This document shows positions 37,001 through 48,106 of a DNA stretch of 64,000 bases, piece after piece. The stretch is from Promineifilum sp. (GTDB lineage Bacteria > Chloroflexota > Anaerolineae > Promineifilales > Promineifilaceae): assembly GCA_017983515.1 (NCBI GenBank), contig JAGOBF010000001.1:221301-285300 (forward strand), written 5' to 3'. Within the stretch, counting starts at the first letter, position 1. Every line of letters begins with the position of its first letter. The notes under the pieces were generated by a model. That model saw only the letters and a program-made list of their open reading frames with translations, had not been told where the DNA came from and did not search any database. Made by a program: the position numbers and the translations under genes.

Positions 37001-37080
37001 TTGTCGTGGAGGGGCAGGTACAGCGTGAGGGGGCTGTGATCAACGTCCTGGCCGAGAGGATATCTCCGCTTATGCCGTAG
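33994..37080 (+). CDS. dnaE2: error-prone DNA polymerase III alpha subunit
   Basis: A 1028-residue C-family polymerase of the DnaE2/ImuC type. The N-terminal PHP domain begins YVELHCHSNYSLLDGA with its His pair. The palm acidic residues are in PDIDVDFDAQRREEV near 400 and in the KIDLLGLRMLSAI and SISLIRPGPVQG blocks. FKSHASAFAVL-like FVKSHASAFAVLVYQSGWLKRYHP follows, then tandem HhH and an OB domain near the end (RVRVAGLLVVHQSPPTAKQF). It is shorter than replicative DnaE (about 1150). The start is the ATG at 33994; the frame is open further upstream but out of register with family N-termini. It is the last gene of the SOS operon. Confidence 0.93.
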   Translation: MVSTTPLRLEGQPAGYVELHCHSNYSLLDGASHPEELVERAAELGMPALALTDHDAVYAAPAFIRAARQQGIRPILGAELTLFHNDPDDTHHLTLLVENQAGWHNLCYLISRARADAPKGQAMLPVAELTGCTTGLIALSGCRRGESSAALLRDGGYKAAVGAARRYSRLFGRNNFWIELQRHFLPDDDRLIGRLTALASYLKLGCVVTNNVHYHTPDRHRLHDVLVCIRHLTTLDASAHIRRTNAEYYLKSAGQMAALFPEHPQALANTAAIAERCQFQLSYGLQDLPTFPTPHGMSSEAYLRRLCQEALPTRYGDAPARVQEQLAHELEVIEQAHLSNYFLIVAAIVRFARDEGIRCQGRGSAANSLVAYLLHISPVDPIAQNLVFERFLSHERQATPDIDVDFDAQRREEVIQYIYRTYGADHAAMACTFVTFRTRSAIRDIGKALGLPAQVVATAVHAVEHDDSAALARTAEPDTVNLLLELSRQIEGFPRHLGIHSGGMVITGAPLMGRVPTEPATMEERVVVQWDKAGLEDVGLVKIDLLGLRMLSAISDAVALITEIEGVAPDIDGLAFTDPAVYQMISEADTIGVFQVESRAQAQVLPKLRPRRFDDLIVSISLIRPGPVQGNMVHPYLRRREGIEPVSYLHPLLEPALGETLGVVLFQEQVLKVARDLAGFTAGQGELLRRALGAKQATEEIGKFRDDFLSGAAANGVAAEVAEDVFQKLLAFGSYSFVKSHASAFAVLVYQSGWLKRYHPQAFYTALLNNQPMGFWNAAVIVNELRRQAIPVLPMDIHQSGRRCSVEEGGIRLGLNYVKHIAQEQIDRILIARAEQSFVSLIDFCRRTRTGRRVVENLIVAGAMDAWGIPRRRLVWELGTLHYEEGGFDLVVGQDPMHLPSLTTVDAMLAEQSVMGLSPGDHVMVHYRAKLRLGHILGSSELALHPGRGRVRVAGLLVVHQSPPTAKQFHFLTLEDEDGMINVIIRPAVYDQYRHVIHGAQLLVVEGQVQREGAVINVLAERISPLMP

Positions 37081-37097
37081 AAGCTTTTATTTTGCGT

Positions 37098-37127
37098 GCC
37101 GGGGACTATCCGGTCATCTGTCCCGGC
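37098..37127. terminator. imperfect hairpin between convergent genes
   Basis: GCCGGGGAC (37098-37106) and GTCCCGGC (37120-37127) pair with one bulged G. It sits between the convergent ends of dnaE2 and the ABC gene. It lacks a T-run. Confidence 0.3.
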
Positions 37128-37154
37128 CCGTTCGACATGCCCACGCTCATCCCG

Positions 37155-39008
37155 TCAGTCCTGTGGTTCGGAAGATGCAGTCTCATTCTTCCAGGACGGC
37201 GTATTGATCGCTTCCAGCGACTGATGCCGGAAGTAGGTGTTATACAACTCGGCATAGTAGCCGCCCGCGGCCAGCAGCTGTTCATGCTGGCCCTGCTCGA
37301 TGATTTGACCGTCGCCCATGACGATGATCCGGTCGGCGTGGCGCACGGTGAACAGGCGATGGGCGATGATGAGCGACGTGCGATCGCGCATGATGTCCTG
37401 TAGCCCTTCCTGAATCTGCGTCTCGGTGAAGGGATCGATGCTGGCCGTCGCCTCATCGAGGATGAAGATGGCCGGGTCCTTCAATACCACGCGGGCCAGG
37501 GCTACGAGTTGTCGCTGACCCATCGACAGGCTGCTGCCGCGCTCGCCGACGTCGGTCTGCAAGCCGGCCGGCAGCGCCGCCAGCCATTCGCCGCCGCTGA
37601 TGGCCTGCGCCGCGGCCAGCACTTGCTCGTCCGACGCTTCCGGCCGGCCGTAGCGGATGTTGTCGGCCACCGAGCCGCTGAAGAGGAACGGCTCCTGGGG
37701 CACCAGCCCGATTTGCTGGCGATATTGACCCAGATCGAGCGTCCTGATATCCCGGCCGTCCAGCAAAATCTGCCCGCCCTGAAATTCGTAGAAACGGGTG
37801 ATGAGCTTGCCGATGCTGCTCTTGCCCGCCCCGGTGTGCCCAACCAGGGCCACCGTCTCCCCGGCGCCAATGTCCAGCGAGAAGTCGGGCAGCACCACCT
37901 CGCGCTCGGTATAGCTGAAGCGAATGTGGCGGAACTCGATGCGACCCTTCGTAGGCGCGCTGCCCTCCCTGCCGCCCACCGGTTCATTTCCGGTCTGCAT
38001 CACCTTCGGCTCGCGGTCGATCAGGGCGAAGACGCGCTCGGCGGCCGACAGGCCGTCCTGGAACTGGCTCCAGAACGAGGCGATGCTCGTCACCGGGAAC
38101 CAGAAGAAGCCCACCGTCTGCATGAACAGATACCACTCGGCCGGGGCGATGGCGCTGCGCGTGGCCAGCCCGCCGGCGAAGAAGACGATAGCCGTGCCCA
38201 GCCCCGAGGCCAGCCCCATCAGCGGGAAGATGCCCGACAGCGTCAGCCCGCGTGTCAGACCGACGCGATAGCCCTGGCGGTTGTTGGCGTCGAAGGTGGC
38301 GTAGATGGCCGCCTCTTGCCGGAAGCTCTTGGCGATGAGGATGCCGCTGATCGACTCCTGAATCTGGGCGTTGATGATGGCCGTCACCCGCCGGGCGTTT
38401 TGCGTCACGCGCCGGGCCAGCCGCCGGAAACTGAGGGCGATGATCGCGGCGAACGGGGCCATGGCGATCAGCAGCAGCGTCAGCCGAACGTTGACGCTCA
38501 GCAGGTAGGCGATCAGCAGCACCACCAGCAGCAGCTGGCTGATCATGTTCAGCGTCAGATTGACGACTTCGGCGAAGTCCTGTGTGTCCGACGTGACGCG
38601 GCTGACGATCTTGCCCGACGGGTGTTCGTCGTAGAACGACATATCGTGGCGCACCGTGGCGTTGAAGACGTCGTCGCGCAGTTGCAGGATGACGTTGCTG
38701 GTGACGCGGGCCGAGAACAACTGCCGAATGTAGTTGAAGCCCCAGGCCGACGCGCCGACGAGACTGACCCCCAGGGCGATCAACAGCATGGTCGTCGTCG
38801 TCGGGTTCGTTTCCAGCAAGCCCACGGCGCGGGCGATGACGATGGGCCCGAGCGCGCCCATGACCGAGTTGAGGGTGATCATGACCGCGATCAGGCCCAT
38901 GCGGCCGCGATGGGGCCGGAAGTAGCCCACGATGCGCTCGAGCAGCTCGCGGTCGCTATAGTGCCGGTCGTAGCTTTCGGTCTCCAGACCGTCGAGGATA
39001 AAGCCCAT
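37155..39008 (-). CDS. ABC exporter half-transporter, catalytic Walker B partner
   Basis: A 617-residue half-transporter with six membrane helices (about residues 35-315) and a nucleotide-binding domain. Walker A GHTGAGKSS is at 390-398, Walker B IFILDEA at 514-520 with the catalytic Glu, and the H-loop His at 550. Its signature is SLSMGQRQ (493-500), departing from LSGGQ. Paired with the upstream gene it should form a heterodimeric multidrug- or lipid-type exporter. In such pairs one ATP site is degenerate, and the altered signature here complements the altered Walker B of the partner. Substrate unknown. Confidence 0.9.
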   Translation of the reverse strand: MGFILDGLETESYDRHYSDRELLERIVGYFRPHRGRMGLIAVMITLNSVMGALGPIVIARAVGLLETNPTTTTMLLIALGVSLVGASAWGFNYIRQLFSARVTSNVILQLRDDVFNATVRHDMSFYDEHPSGKIVSRVTSDTQDFAEVVNLTLNMISQLLLVVLLIAYLLSVNVRLTLLLIAMAPFAAIIALSFRRLARRVTQNARRVTAIINAQIQESISGILIAKSFRQEAAIYATFDANNRQGYRVGLTRGLTLSGIFPLMGLASGLGTAIVFFAGGLATRSAIAPAEWYLFMQTVGFFWFPVTSIASFWSQFQDGLSAAERVFALIDREPKVMQTGNEPVGGREGSAPTKGRIEFRHIRFSYTEREVVLPDFSLDIGAGETVALVGHTGAGKSSIGKLITRFYEFQGGQILLDGRDIRTLDLGQYRQQIGLVPQEPFLFSGSVADNIRYGRPEASDEQVLAAAQAISGGEWLAALPAGLQTDVGERGSSLSMGQRQLVALARVVLKDPAIFILDEATASIDPFTETQIQEGLQDIMRDRTSLIIAHRLFTVRHADRIIVMGDGQIIEQGQHEQLLAAGGYYAELYNTYFRHQSLEAINTPSWKNETASSEPQD

Positions 39009-39098
39009 TTACTCCCTCTTGGACACCGGGCTTCTTCTGCGAAGCTCGATGTCGGCTAGGCATCGCCGAGGTATTTGTATGACGCTCATACCTTACGC

Positions 39099-40904
<1,806 letters not shown>

Positions 40905-41017
40905 CGTTTATCCAGGGAAAAACATACGTTCTAGTGGACAGAATTGTACAAAGGAAATGGGTTTGGGCAAGAGCCTGCTCTAATCGATAGCGCGATAAGC
41001 GCCGCGGCGGATGCGGG

Positions 41018-42316
41018 TCACTCTTGGGCGGCCACGATCTTGCCGCTCATTCCGTCCGCGCAGGCGTCACTGAGCCGCACCGACGTCACCCGGCGCATCA
41101 GATCGGCCGGGCCGACGGCGGTCACGCGGATGTAATTGTCGGTATAGCCGGCCCAGCGCAACCCGTCCGGCTCCGCGCCGGTGGCCGTCTCCCACAGCAC
41201 CGGCCGCGTCAGCCCCTCGTAGCGCTGGTGGAAGGCCAGACTGAGCCGTTGGCCCAGAGCGATGAGCTGGCCGGTTCGCTCGCGCCTGACCGGGCCGGGA
41301 ATCTGGCCGGGCATCCGCGCCGCGGCCGTGCCCGGTCGCGGACTATAGCTGAAGGCGTGGAGACGGCTGAAGCCGATCGCTTCGACATAGGCCAGCGTCC
41401 GGGCGTGGTCGTCGTCGGTCTCGCCGGGGAAGCCGCAAATGAGGTCGGTGCTGAGGCTCAGGTCGGAGATATGGGCCTGGGCGTCGTCGACCAGGGCCCG
41501 AAAAGCGGCCCGGTTGGTTTTGCGGGCCATGCCCCGCAAGACGCGGTCGCTGCCCGATTGCAGCGGCAAATGAAGGTGGGGCATCAGGCGCGGATTTTCC
41601 CACAGCCGGAAGAACCCGCCGGCGATTTCCCACGGCTCCAGCGACGAAAGACGGATGCGCGGCACGTCGGTGTGGGCCAGCAGCGCCGCCACCAGCTCGC
41701 GCAAGCTGGCCGGCCGGCCCAGATCGCGGCCGTAGCTGCCCAGATGCACGCCGGTCAGCACCACCTCGCCATAGCCGGCGGCGGCGAAGCGCTGCACCTC
41801 GGCCACCACGTCGGCCAGATGACGGCTGTGCCCGGCCCCACGGGCGACGGTGGTCACGCAGAAGGTGCAGCGGTTGTCGCAGCCGTCCTGGACCTTGACG
41901 AAGCCGCGCGTGCGGCCGAAACTGCCCGGTTGGGCCTGGCGGGCCAACGGCTCGCGGTCGAAGTCGGGTGGGCCGGCCGGCAGCGCCGGGTCGAGCAGCA
42001 GCGGCAGCCGTTCCTTGGCATCGTTGGCGACTACGCGGCCGACGCCGGGCAGGGCGGCCACTGCCTCCGGGGCCAGCGTCGCATAGCAGCCGGTCAGGAC
42101 GATCTCGGCCGTCTCGTTGGCGCGGTGGAAGCGGCGTGTCAGGCGGCGAGCGTCGCGGGCCGCCTCGGCCGTGACCGCGCAGGTGTTGAGGATGATCGTG
42201 TCGGCCTGGGCCGGGTCGCCGACGATCTCGTGGTCACCGGCCTGGAGTTGGCGGGCCATCGTCTCGATCTCGGCCTGATTGAGGCGGCAGCCGATGGTGT
42301 GGAGGTGGATTTTCAT
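41018..42316 (-). CDS. mtaB: tRNA methylthiotransferase MtaB
   Basis: A 432-residue radical-SAM enzyme that likely adds a methylthio group to t6A37 of tRNAs. The N-terminal UPF0004 domain gives three cluster cysteines (HTIGCRLNQAE, NTCAVTAEA, LTGCYATL). The radical-SAM motif is CDNRCTFCVT near 148. A TRAM-like C-terminal domain follows (GLTRPVLWETATGAEPDG, then YTDNYIRVTAVG). HTIGCRLNQAE and the RGAGHSR context point to MtaB over MiaB or RimO. The start ATG is at 42316; an upstream TTG reads into intergenic sequence. A 113-base gap after the stop holds nothing recognisable. Confidence 0.92.
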   Translation of the reverse strand: MKIHLHTIGCRLNQAEIETMARQLQAGDHEIVGDPAQADTIILNTCAVTAEAARDARRLTRRFHRANETAEIVLTGCYATLAPEAVAALPGVGRVVANDAKERLPLLLDPALPAGPPDFDREPLARQAQPGSFGRTRGFVKVQDGCDNRCTFCVTTVARGAGHSRHLADVVAEVQRFAAAGYGEVVLTGVHLGSYGRDLGRPASLRELVAALLAHTDVPRIRLSSLEPWEIAGGFFRLWENPRLMPHLHLPLQSGSDRVLRGMARKTNRAAFRALVDDAQAHISDLSLSTDLICGFPGETDDDHARTLAYVEAIGFSRLHAFSYSPRPGTAAARMPGQIPGPVRRERTGQLIALGQRLSLAFHQRYEGLTRPVLWETATGAEPDGLRWAGYTDNYIRVTAVGPADLMRRVTSVRLSDACADGMSGKIVAAQE

Positions 42317-42587
42317 CCGATTGTGCAAATCTGTCAGCCAGGTCCTCTTGAGTTAGTAAACGCGCCAAAATTTTATCACACATTGAACCAAACTGTTGGA
42401 ATCGTAAGATCATGTGGCTGGGAGAATATCAATCGCGGCCGAGGTTGGTTGCAATCGTCGCCAGACTCGTAGCTCAAGAAAGTGGCAATAGGGCGAAAAT
42501 AACGCAAGCATGAGGTGTGTAGGGAACTCTTGTGTGCTTGCCTGTTAGACCTTTACCGGTTTGAAGTGATAGATAAACCAAAAAGGC

Positions 42588-42616
42588 TTGACAAAAGATC
42601 TTCGCTGTTTTATTAT
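42588..42616 (+). promoter_or_regulatory. sigma70 promoter of the tetR operon
   Basis: An exact TTGACA at 42588-42593, a 17-base spacer and TATTAT at 42611-42616. The 31-bp palindrome starts within the -10 box and covers the expected start point. The rest of the gap from 42317 shows no gene. Confidence 0.72.
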
Positions 42617-42644
42617 GAATATAATTCACTGAACTATATTCATA
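42614..42644. promoter_or_regulatory. 31-bp TetR-type operator palindrome
   Basis: Centred on C42629, 14 of 15 arm positions pair; only 42624/42634 mismatch. The half-sites are TATGAATATA and TATATTCATA-like, with an inner TTCA-C-TGAA. It lies between the -10 box and the regulator start, the usual position for an autorepressor. Confidence 0.75.
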
Positions 42645-42655
42645 TAAATTACGCG

Positions 42656-43255
42656 ATGGAGAATAACATTCGACAGCAAAATAAAACCGAAACTCGGCGC
42701 TTGCTTCTTAGAAGCGGGTTGGAGTTGTTTGTCGAACAAGGTTACGAAAAGACCCGCGCCGCCGAAATTGCTCAAAAGGCTGGGGTCGCGGTGGGAACCC
42801 TTTACCTGCATTTCGGGGATAAGGCAGGACTGCTACAAGAGATCCTGCTCCAGGGCGCTTTGGAACTCCATGAACGCGTTCTGAATGTTTATAAGCATCC
42901 TCCAGATGATGCCCATGCACTCGCTAGAGCCCATATTGAAACCATCGTCCAATTCTTGGAGGAAAACCAGAAGGAAGCGCGTTTCATACTCGATTACGCC
43001 GTTCGACGTGATTCGGCCAGCGCCAAAGTGATCGATAAGATCGTCGAGCAGATTGAACTCAGCATTGAGTCTGGAGTGAACATGGGTGTCTACCGCGCGG
43101 ATATCATCCCGGCGCTGGCGGCTAGGGCTGAGATGAACATGAACCTGGGAGTACTTGCCTGGTGGATGGAGGACCCACAACGGGCATCCCGTGAGGAAAT
43201 TATTGGAACCCTAACGAAATTTCGCGCCTCGGGCTTGCATATTCAGGCGGAATGA
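42656..43255 (+). CDS. TetR-family transcriptional regulator
   Basis: A 199-residue regulator. The helix-turn-helix is clear: TRRLLLRSGLELFVEQGYEKTRAAEIAQ, then AGVAVGTLYLHFGDKAGLLQ. The C-terminal ligand domain (residues 65-199) is unassigned. The ATG at 42656 follows the palindrome by 11 bases with no strong ribosome site; the frame is open upstream but would run through the promoter. AT-richer than its neighbours. It probably controls itself and the following membrane protein, whose ATG begins one base after its stop. Confidence 0.88.
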   Translation: MENNIRQQNKTETRRLLLRSGLELFVEQGYEKTRAAEIAQKAGVAVGTLYLHFGDKAGLLQEILLQGALELHERVLNVYKHPPDDAHALARAHIETIVQFLEENQKEARFILDYAVRRDSASAKVIDKIVEQIELSIESGVNMGVYRADIIPALAARAEMNMNLGVLAWWMEDPQRASREEIIGTLTKFRASGLHIQAE

Positions 43256-43256
43256 A

Positions 43257-43697
43257 ATGAATAAAGCGACACTCCTCTTTTGGGTAGATATTGCCTTGTT
43301 TATCCTGCTGCTCCTTGCGATCCTTATGGTTTGGCCGGAGGTCCTTACTCACGCGAATGTTCATGTGATTCCCGGGCTGCTGCTGATGGGTGGGGTAATC
43401 GTACACCTATACCTGCACCGGAATTGGATCAAGATGGTCTTCCGGAATTACCGGAAAATGACCCGCTCTGCCCAGGAAAAAGCGTTGGTAAACCTGGCTT
43501 TAATGGTTGCTTACCTGATAGCTGGTGTGGTGGGAGCAGTGGCTAGGCTGATGCTGTACAATTATCCGCAAGTGCACATCCACCTCGGCATCTTGCACGG
43601 GATCTTGATCGTTCCACTGTTCACGCTCCAAACAATCCACGTATGGCTTCATTTCAAATGGATTAAGAAGAACGTTCAAACGCGTATCTTAAGATGA
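43257..43697 (+). CDS. four-helix membrane protein, haem-b561/DUF4405-like
   Basis: A 146-residue integral membrane protein with four helices (about 7-25, 35-55, 78-98, 112-132). Several helix-end histidines are placed like haem ligands: HANVHVIPG, VHLYLHRNW, HIHLGILHG, and HVWLHFKW. This layout recalls DUF4405 and small cytochrome b561 proteins. It follows tetR after one base, so the regulator likely controls it. Haem binding is inferred; the redox partner and substrate are unknown. Confidence 0.6.
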   Translation: MNKATLLFWVDIALFILLLLAILMVWPEVLTHANVHVIPGLLLMGGVIVHLYLHRNWIKMVFRNYRKMTRSAQEKALVNLALMVAYLIAGVVGAVARLMLYNYPQVHIHLGILHGILIVPLFTLQTIHVWLHFKWIKKNVQTRILR

Positions 43698-43775
43698 ATA
43701 CCAATGAGGCAAGTAGACAGGGAAAATTACCAGCGCATCAAGAAGCATTCATAGGCTAATAGGAAAGAGCGATAA

Positions 43776-45728
<1,953 letters not shown>

Positions 45729-45824
45729 AGTGGGGCTATTGTGCCCTAATTAGTGGGCGGTGGGTAGGACGGCCGTGGATGAGAACAGCGGCGTGGCCCG
45801 GAAAACGCAGAATTGAGCGTATGA

Positions 45825-45830
45825 TATAAT
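45825..45830 (+). promoter_or_regulatory. candidate -10 box before the alkyladenine glycosylase
   Basis: An exact TATAAT 30 bases before the GTG start, with no good -35 at normal spacing. The same stretch reads as an AT-rich box on the other strand and may also serve the divergent ligase gene. Confidence 0.35.
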
Positions 45831-45860
45831 ACGCCCAAGACCATATCCGAGGGAAAATCT

Positions 45861-46478
45861 GTGCCTCTGCCGCTGCCCCAATCTTTCTACACCCCCTCCG
45901 CGCTGGCCGTGGCCCGCCGGCTGTTGGGGGCGCGGCTGGTGCGCCTGCTGCCCAACGGCGCGCGCCTCGTCGGGCGCATCGTGGAGACGGAGGCCTACAG
46001 CGGCCTCGACGACCTGGCCTCCCACGGCCGGGCCAAACCGACAAAACGCAACCAGCCGATGTATGGCCCGCCCGGCCGGGCCTACGTCTACTTCACCTAC
46101 GGCAATTACTGGATGTTCAATGTCGTCTGCGAGCCGGAGGGCAGGCCGGCGGCCGTCCTGGTGCGCGCGGTGGAACCGCTGGAAGGGCTGGATGAGATGG
46201 CCGCCCGCCGGCCGGGGCGCGTGCCCCTGGAATGGACCAGCGGCCCGGCCAAGCTGGTGCTGGCCTTCGGCATCAGCGGCGCGGACAACACACTCGACCT
46301 GACGACCCCGACCCACAACCTGTGGATCGAGCCGGGCGAGGCCGTGGCCGACGATCAGGTGCGCACCGGCCCGCGCGTGGGCATGGGCCAGACGCCGGAG
46401 CCGTGGCACTCGATGCCCTGGCGCTGGTGGGTGGCGGGCAATGAATTCGTTTCCAGGGGAGCGGGCAGGCGCGGCTGA
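45861..46478 (+). CDS. 3-methyladenine DNA glycosylase (AAG/MPG family)
   Basis: A 205-residue base-excision enzyme. It shows FYTPSALAVARRLLGARLVR, the catalytic-Glu block GRIVETEAYSGLDDLASH, the intercalating region PMYGPPGRAYVYFTYGNYWMFNVV and the C-terminal TSGPAKLVLAFGI. The GTG start at 45861 has GAGGGA 7 bases upstream. It removes alkylated purines from DNA. It ends one base before the convergent regulator gene. Confidence 0.92.
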   Translation: MPLPLPQSFYTPSALAVARRLLGARLVRLLPNGARLVGRIVETEAYSGLDDLASHGRAKPTKRNQPMYGPPGRAYVYFTYGNYWMFNVVCEPEGRPAAVLVRAVEPLEGLDEMAARRPGRVPLEWTSGPAKLVLAFGISGADNTLDLTTPTHNLWIEPGEAVADDQVRTGPRVGMGQTPEPWHSMPWRWWVAGNEFVSRGAGRRG

Positions 46479-47045
46479 TTAGTGATGGCGGTGGGCGTCG
46501 CCCACGGCCGGCAAGGCCTCGTCGTAGGTCAGCCGCCGGCCGCCGAATCCCGCGCCATACCGTTCGGCGTCGTGGGACGTGGCGAAACACAACACGCCGG
46601 GCACGCAGCACAGGCCGATGTCGGAATCCATCACGTAGGTCGCCTGATAGGCATTGACCATGCGGCCATAGAGAAAGTCGGTGGCCAGCGCCACCGGGTT
46701 GCCCGCCGTGTGGCCCAGCAGCAGCAGGCCGCAATGGGCGCAGCAGGCGTGGAGGGCCTCGGCTCCTTCGGGTGTGATGACCCAGGCCGTGCGCCGGGGC
46801 GGGCGCTTGCCGCACAGGGCACAGCGCGCGCGCGACGGCACGTCGGCGGCGTCGTTGTCCACGGCCACGACCCCGCCGCGCACCTTGCGGGCCAGCCCGT
46901 CGGCCGCCAGCCGGTCCAGATCGCGGTGGATGGTCATGGTCGAGACGGCCAGCTGGCGGGCCAGCTGCTCGATGGACAGCGTCCCCGCCTGCGCCAGCCA
47001 CTCCACAATCTTGTCTCGCCGCATTTGCGGCAGGTTTTCGCTCAT
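46479..47045 (-). CDS. DeoR-type HTH regulator fused to a Cys-rich NosL-like domain
   Basis: A 188-residue protein. The N-terminal 60 residues are a DeoR winged helix (MRRDKIVEWLAQAGTLSIEQ, then VSTMTIHRDLDRLAADG). The rest contains CALCG near 75, CCAHCG near 101-106, DIGLCCVPGVLCFATSHDAERY near 143-160 and a GAGFGGRRLTYDEAL block. The last part resembles the copper-binding NosL accessory protein (a FAS-x-xAA, G-G-x-x-LTYDEAL pattern). It ends with HRHH. The ATG at 47045 lies 7 bases after GGAGAAG. It is divergent from a copper-chaperone operon, so a metal-sensing repressor is inferred. Confidence 0.75.
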   Translation of the reverse strand: MSENLPQMRRDKIVEWLAQAGTLSIEQLARQLAVSTMTIHRDLDRLAADGLARKVRGGVVAVDNDAADVPSRARCALCGKRPPRRTAWVITPEGAEALHACCAHCGLLLLGHTAGNPVALATDFLYGRMVNAYQATYVMDSDIGLCCVPGVLCFATSHDAERYGAGFGGRRLTYDEALPAVGDAHRHH

Positions 47046-47071
47046 CATTCTTCTCCCGCCGGCGCACCAAG

Positions 47072-47100
47072 TTGCGAGCCAGGCCGCCCGTTTGTATAAT
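47072..47100 (+). promoter_or_regulatory. sigma70 promoter of the copper-chaperone operon
   Basis: TTGCGA at 47072-47077, a 17-base spacer and an exact TATAAT at 47095-47100. It ends 54 bases before the PCuAC gene. Confidence 0.62.
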
Positions 47101-47107
47101 CGCGGTG

Positions 47108-47141
47108 TGTGATATCAAACAAAATATAACAGATTATCACA
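47108..47141. promoter_or_regulatory. inverted repeat at the copper operon start site
   Basis: TGTGATA (47108-47114) and TATCACA (47135-47141) form perfect 7-bp arms 20 bases apart. The left arm overlaps the palindrome TGATATCA. The repeat begins at the predicted start point, so it is a candidate operator for the divergent DeoR-NosL protein. Confidence 0.5.
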
Positions 47142-47154
47142 TCAAGGGGAAGCA

Positions 47155-47664
47155 ATGAGGCGAAAATTCGTCGCAGCGATGCTGCTGGTGGTGGTTTTGG
47201 CCGCCGGCTGCATTGGCATCGAGGAAACGATGACGGAGCCGGAGCCGGCCGGCGGGATGGCGGTCGACCAAGTGACGGCCAATCTGACGCTGCCCTCCGA
47301 CACGGGCGCGGTCTACATGCGCATCACCAACCACGGCGACGTCGACGACGCCCTGATCGATGCCGCGCTCGACGGCTGCGGCGCGGTCGAACTGCACGAG
47401 ATGATCAACGACAACGACACGATGATGATGCGCCAGGTCGAGGGCAACCGCATTCCCGTCCCGGCCGGGGCCACGGTCATGCTCCAGCGCGGCGGCCTGC
47501 ACATCATGTGTATCGGCAAGACGGGCGAATTCACCATCGGCCAAAGCGTGCCGGTGGTGCTGACGTTCGAGAAGGCGGGCCCGGTCGAGGTGATGGCCGA
47601 CGTGCTCGACCCGGCCGAGTTGGGCATGGAGGCGGGCGGCATGGGGACCGATGAGACCCCGTAA
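47155..47664 (+). CDS. PCu(A)C-family copper chaperone lipoprotein
   Basis: A 169-residue lipoprotein (lipobox LAAGC, Cys19) that should hold Cu(I) outside the membrane and help build the CuA site of cytochrome oxidase. The metal motif is close to H(M)x10Mx21HxM: His81 and Met83 (ELHEM), Met92, and His116 and Met118 (GLHIM), with the middle spacing at 23. An extra MMM run (90-92) is present. The ATG at 47155 follows AAGGGGAAG. It overlaps the next gene by 14 bases. Confidence 0.88.
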   Translation: MRRKFVAAMLLVVVLAAGCIGIEETMTEPEPAGGMAVDQVTANLTLPSDTGAVYMRITNHGDVDDALIDAALDGCGAVELHEMINDNDTMMMRQVEGNRIPVPAGATVMLQRGGLHIMCIGKTGEFTIGQSVPVVLTFEKAGPVEVMADVLDPAELGMEAGGMGTDETP

Positions 47665-48106
47665 ATCGCCAGCCACCAGCGCCGGCCGGGCGCGGACATG
47701 GCTGCTGTTGATCGTGGCCCTGATGGCCGCCGGGCTCGTGGCCGGCTGCCGTCGCAGCGCCGGCACGCCGCCGGACGACACGATCCGCATCTCGTTCGTC
47801 AAACCGGTCTTCCCGCCGCCGAGCGGGTCGGGGCAGCTGACGTTCCGCCTGAGCGATGAGAATGAGGAACCGATCGACAGCGCCACGCTGCAAATTCGGG
47901 GCGACATGAGCCACGCCGGCATGACGCCTCTCTTGGCGGCGGCCGAGGGCGGTCAGGAGGGCGTCTACCGCGTGCCCATCGAGTGGACGATGTCGGGCGA
48001 CTGGATCGTGACCGTCGAGGCCATGTTGAGCGACGGCCGCCAGGCCACGCGCTCGTTTAACTTTGTCGTGAGCGGACAAGAGGCAACATGTATCGACGAA
48101 GAGTAG
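47651..48106 (+). CDS. YtkA/FixH-like lipoprotein
   Basis: A 151-residue lipoprotein (lipobox LVAGC, Cys33) with an Ig-like beta fold: ISFVKPVFPPPSGSGQLTFRL, IRGDMSHAGMTPL (a Met/His-rich loop) and GDWIVTVEAMLSDG. YtkA-like proteins are found beside SCO1 and oxidase genes and are thought to take part in copper handling. It overlaps the genes on both sides (14 and 19 bases), so the three lipoproteins are made together. Confidence 0.78.
   Translation: MRPRKSPATSAGRARTWLLLIVALMAAGLVAGCRRSAGTPPDDTIRISFVKPVFPPPSGSGQLTFRLSDENEEPIDSATLQIRGDMSHAGMTPLLAAAEGGQEGVYRVPIEWTMSGDWIVTVEAMLSDGRQATRSFNFVVSGQEATCIDEE

Noticed and set aside
42360..42520. Possible tRNA or small RNA in the gap before tetR
   Set aside because: No cloverleaf, T-loop GTTC-type box or CCA-ready end could be found.
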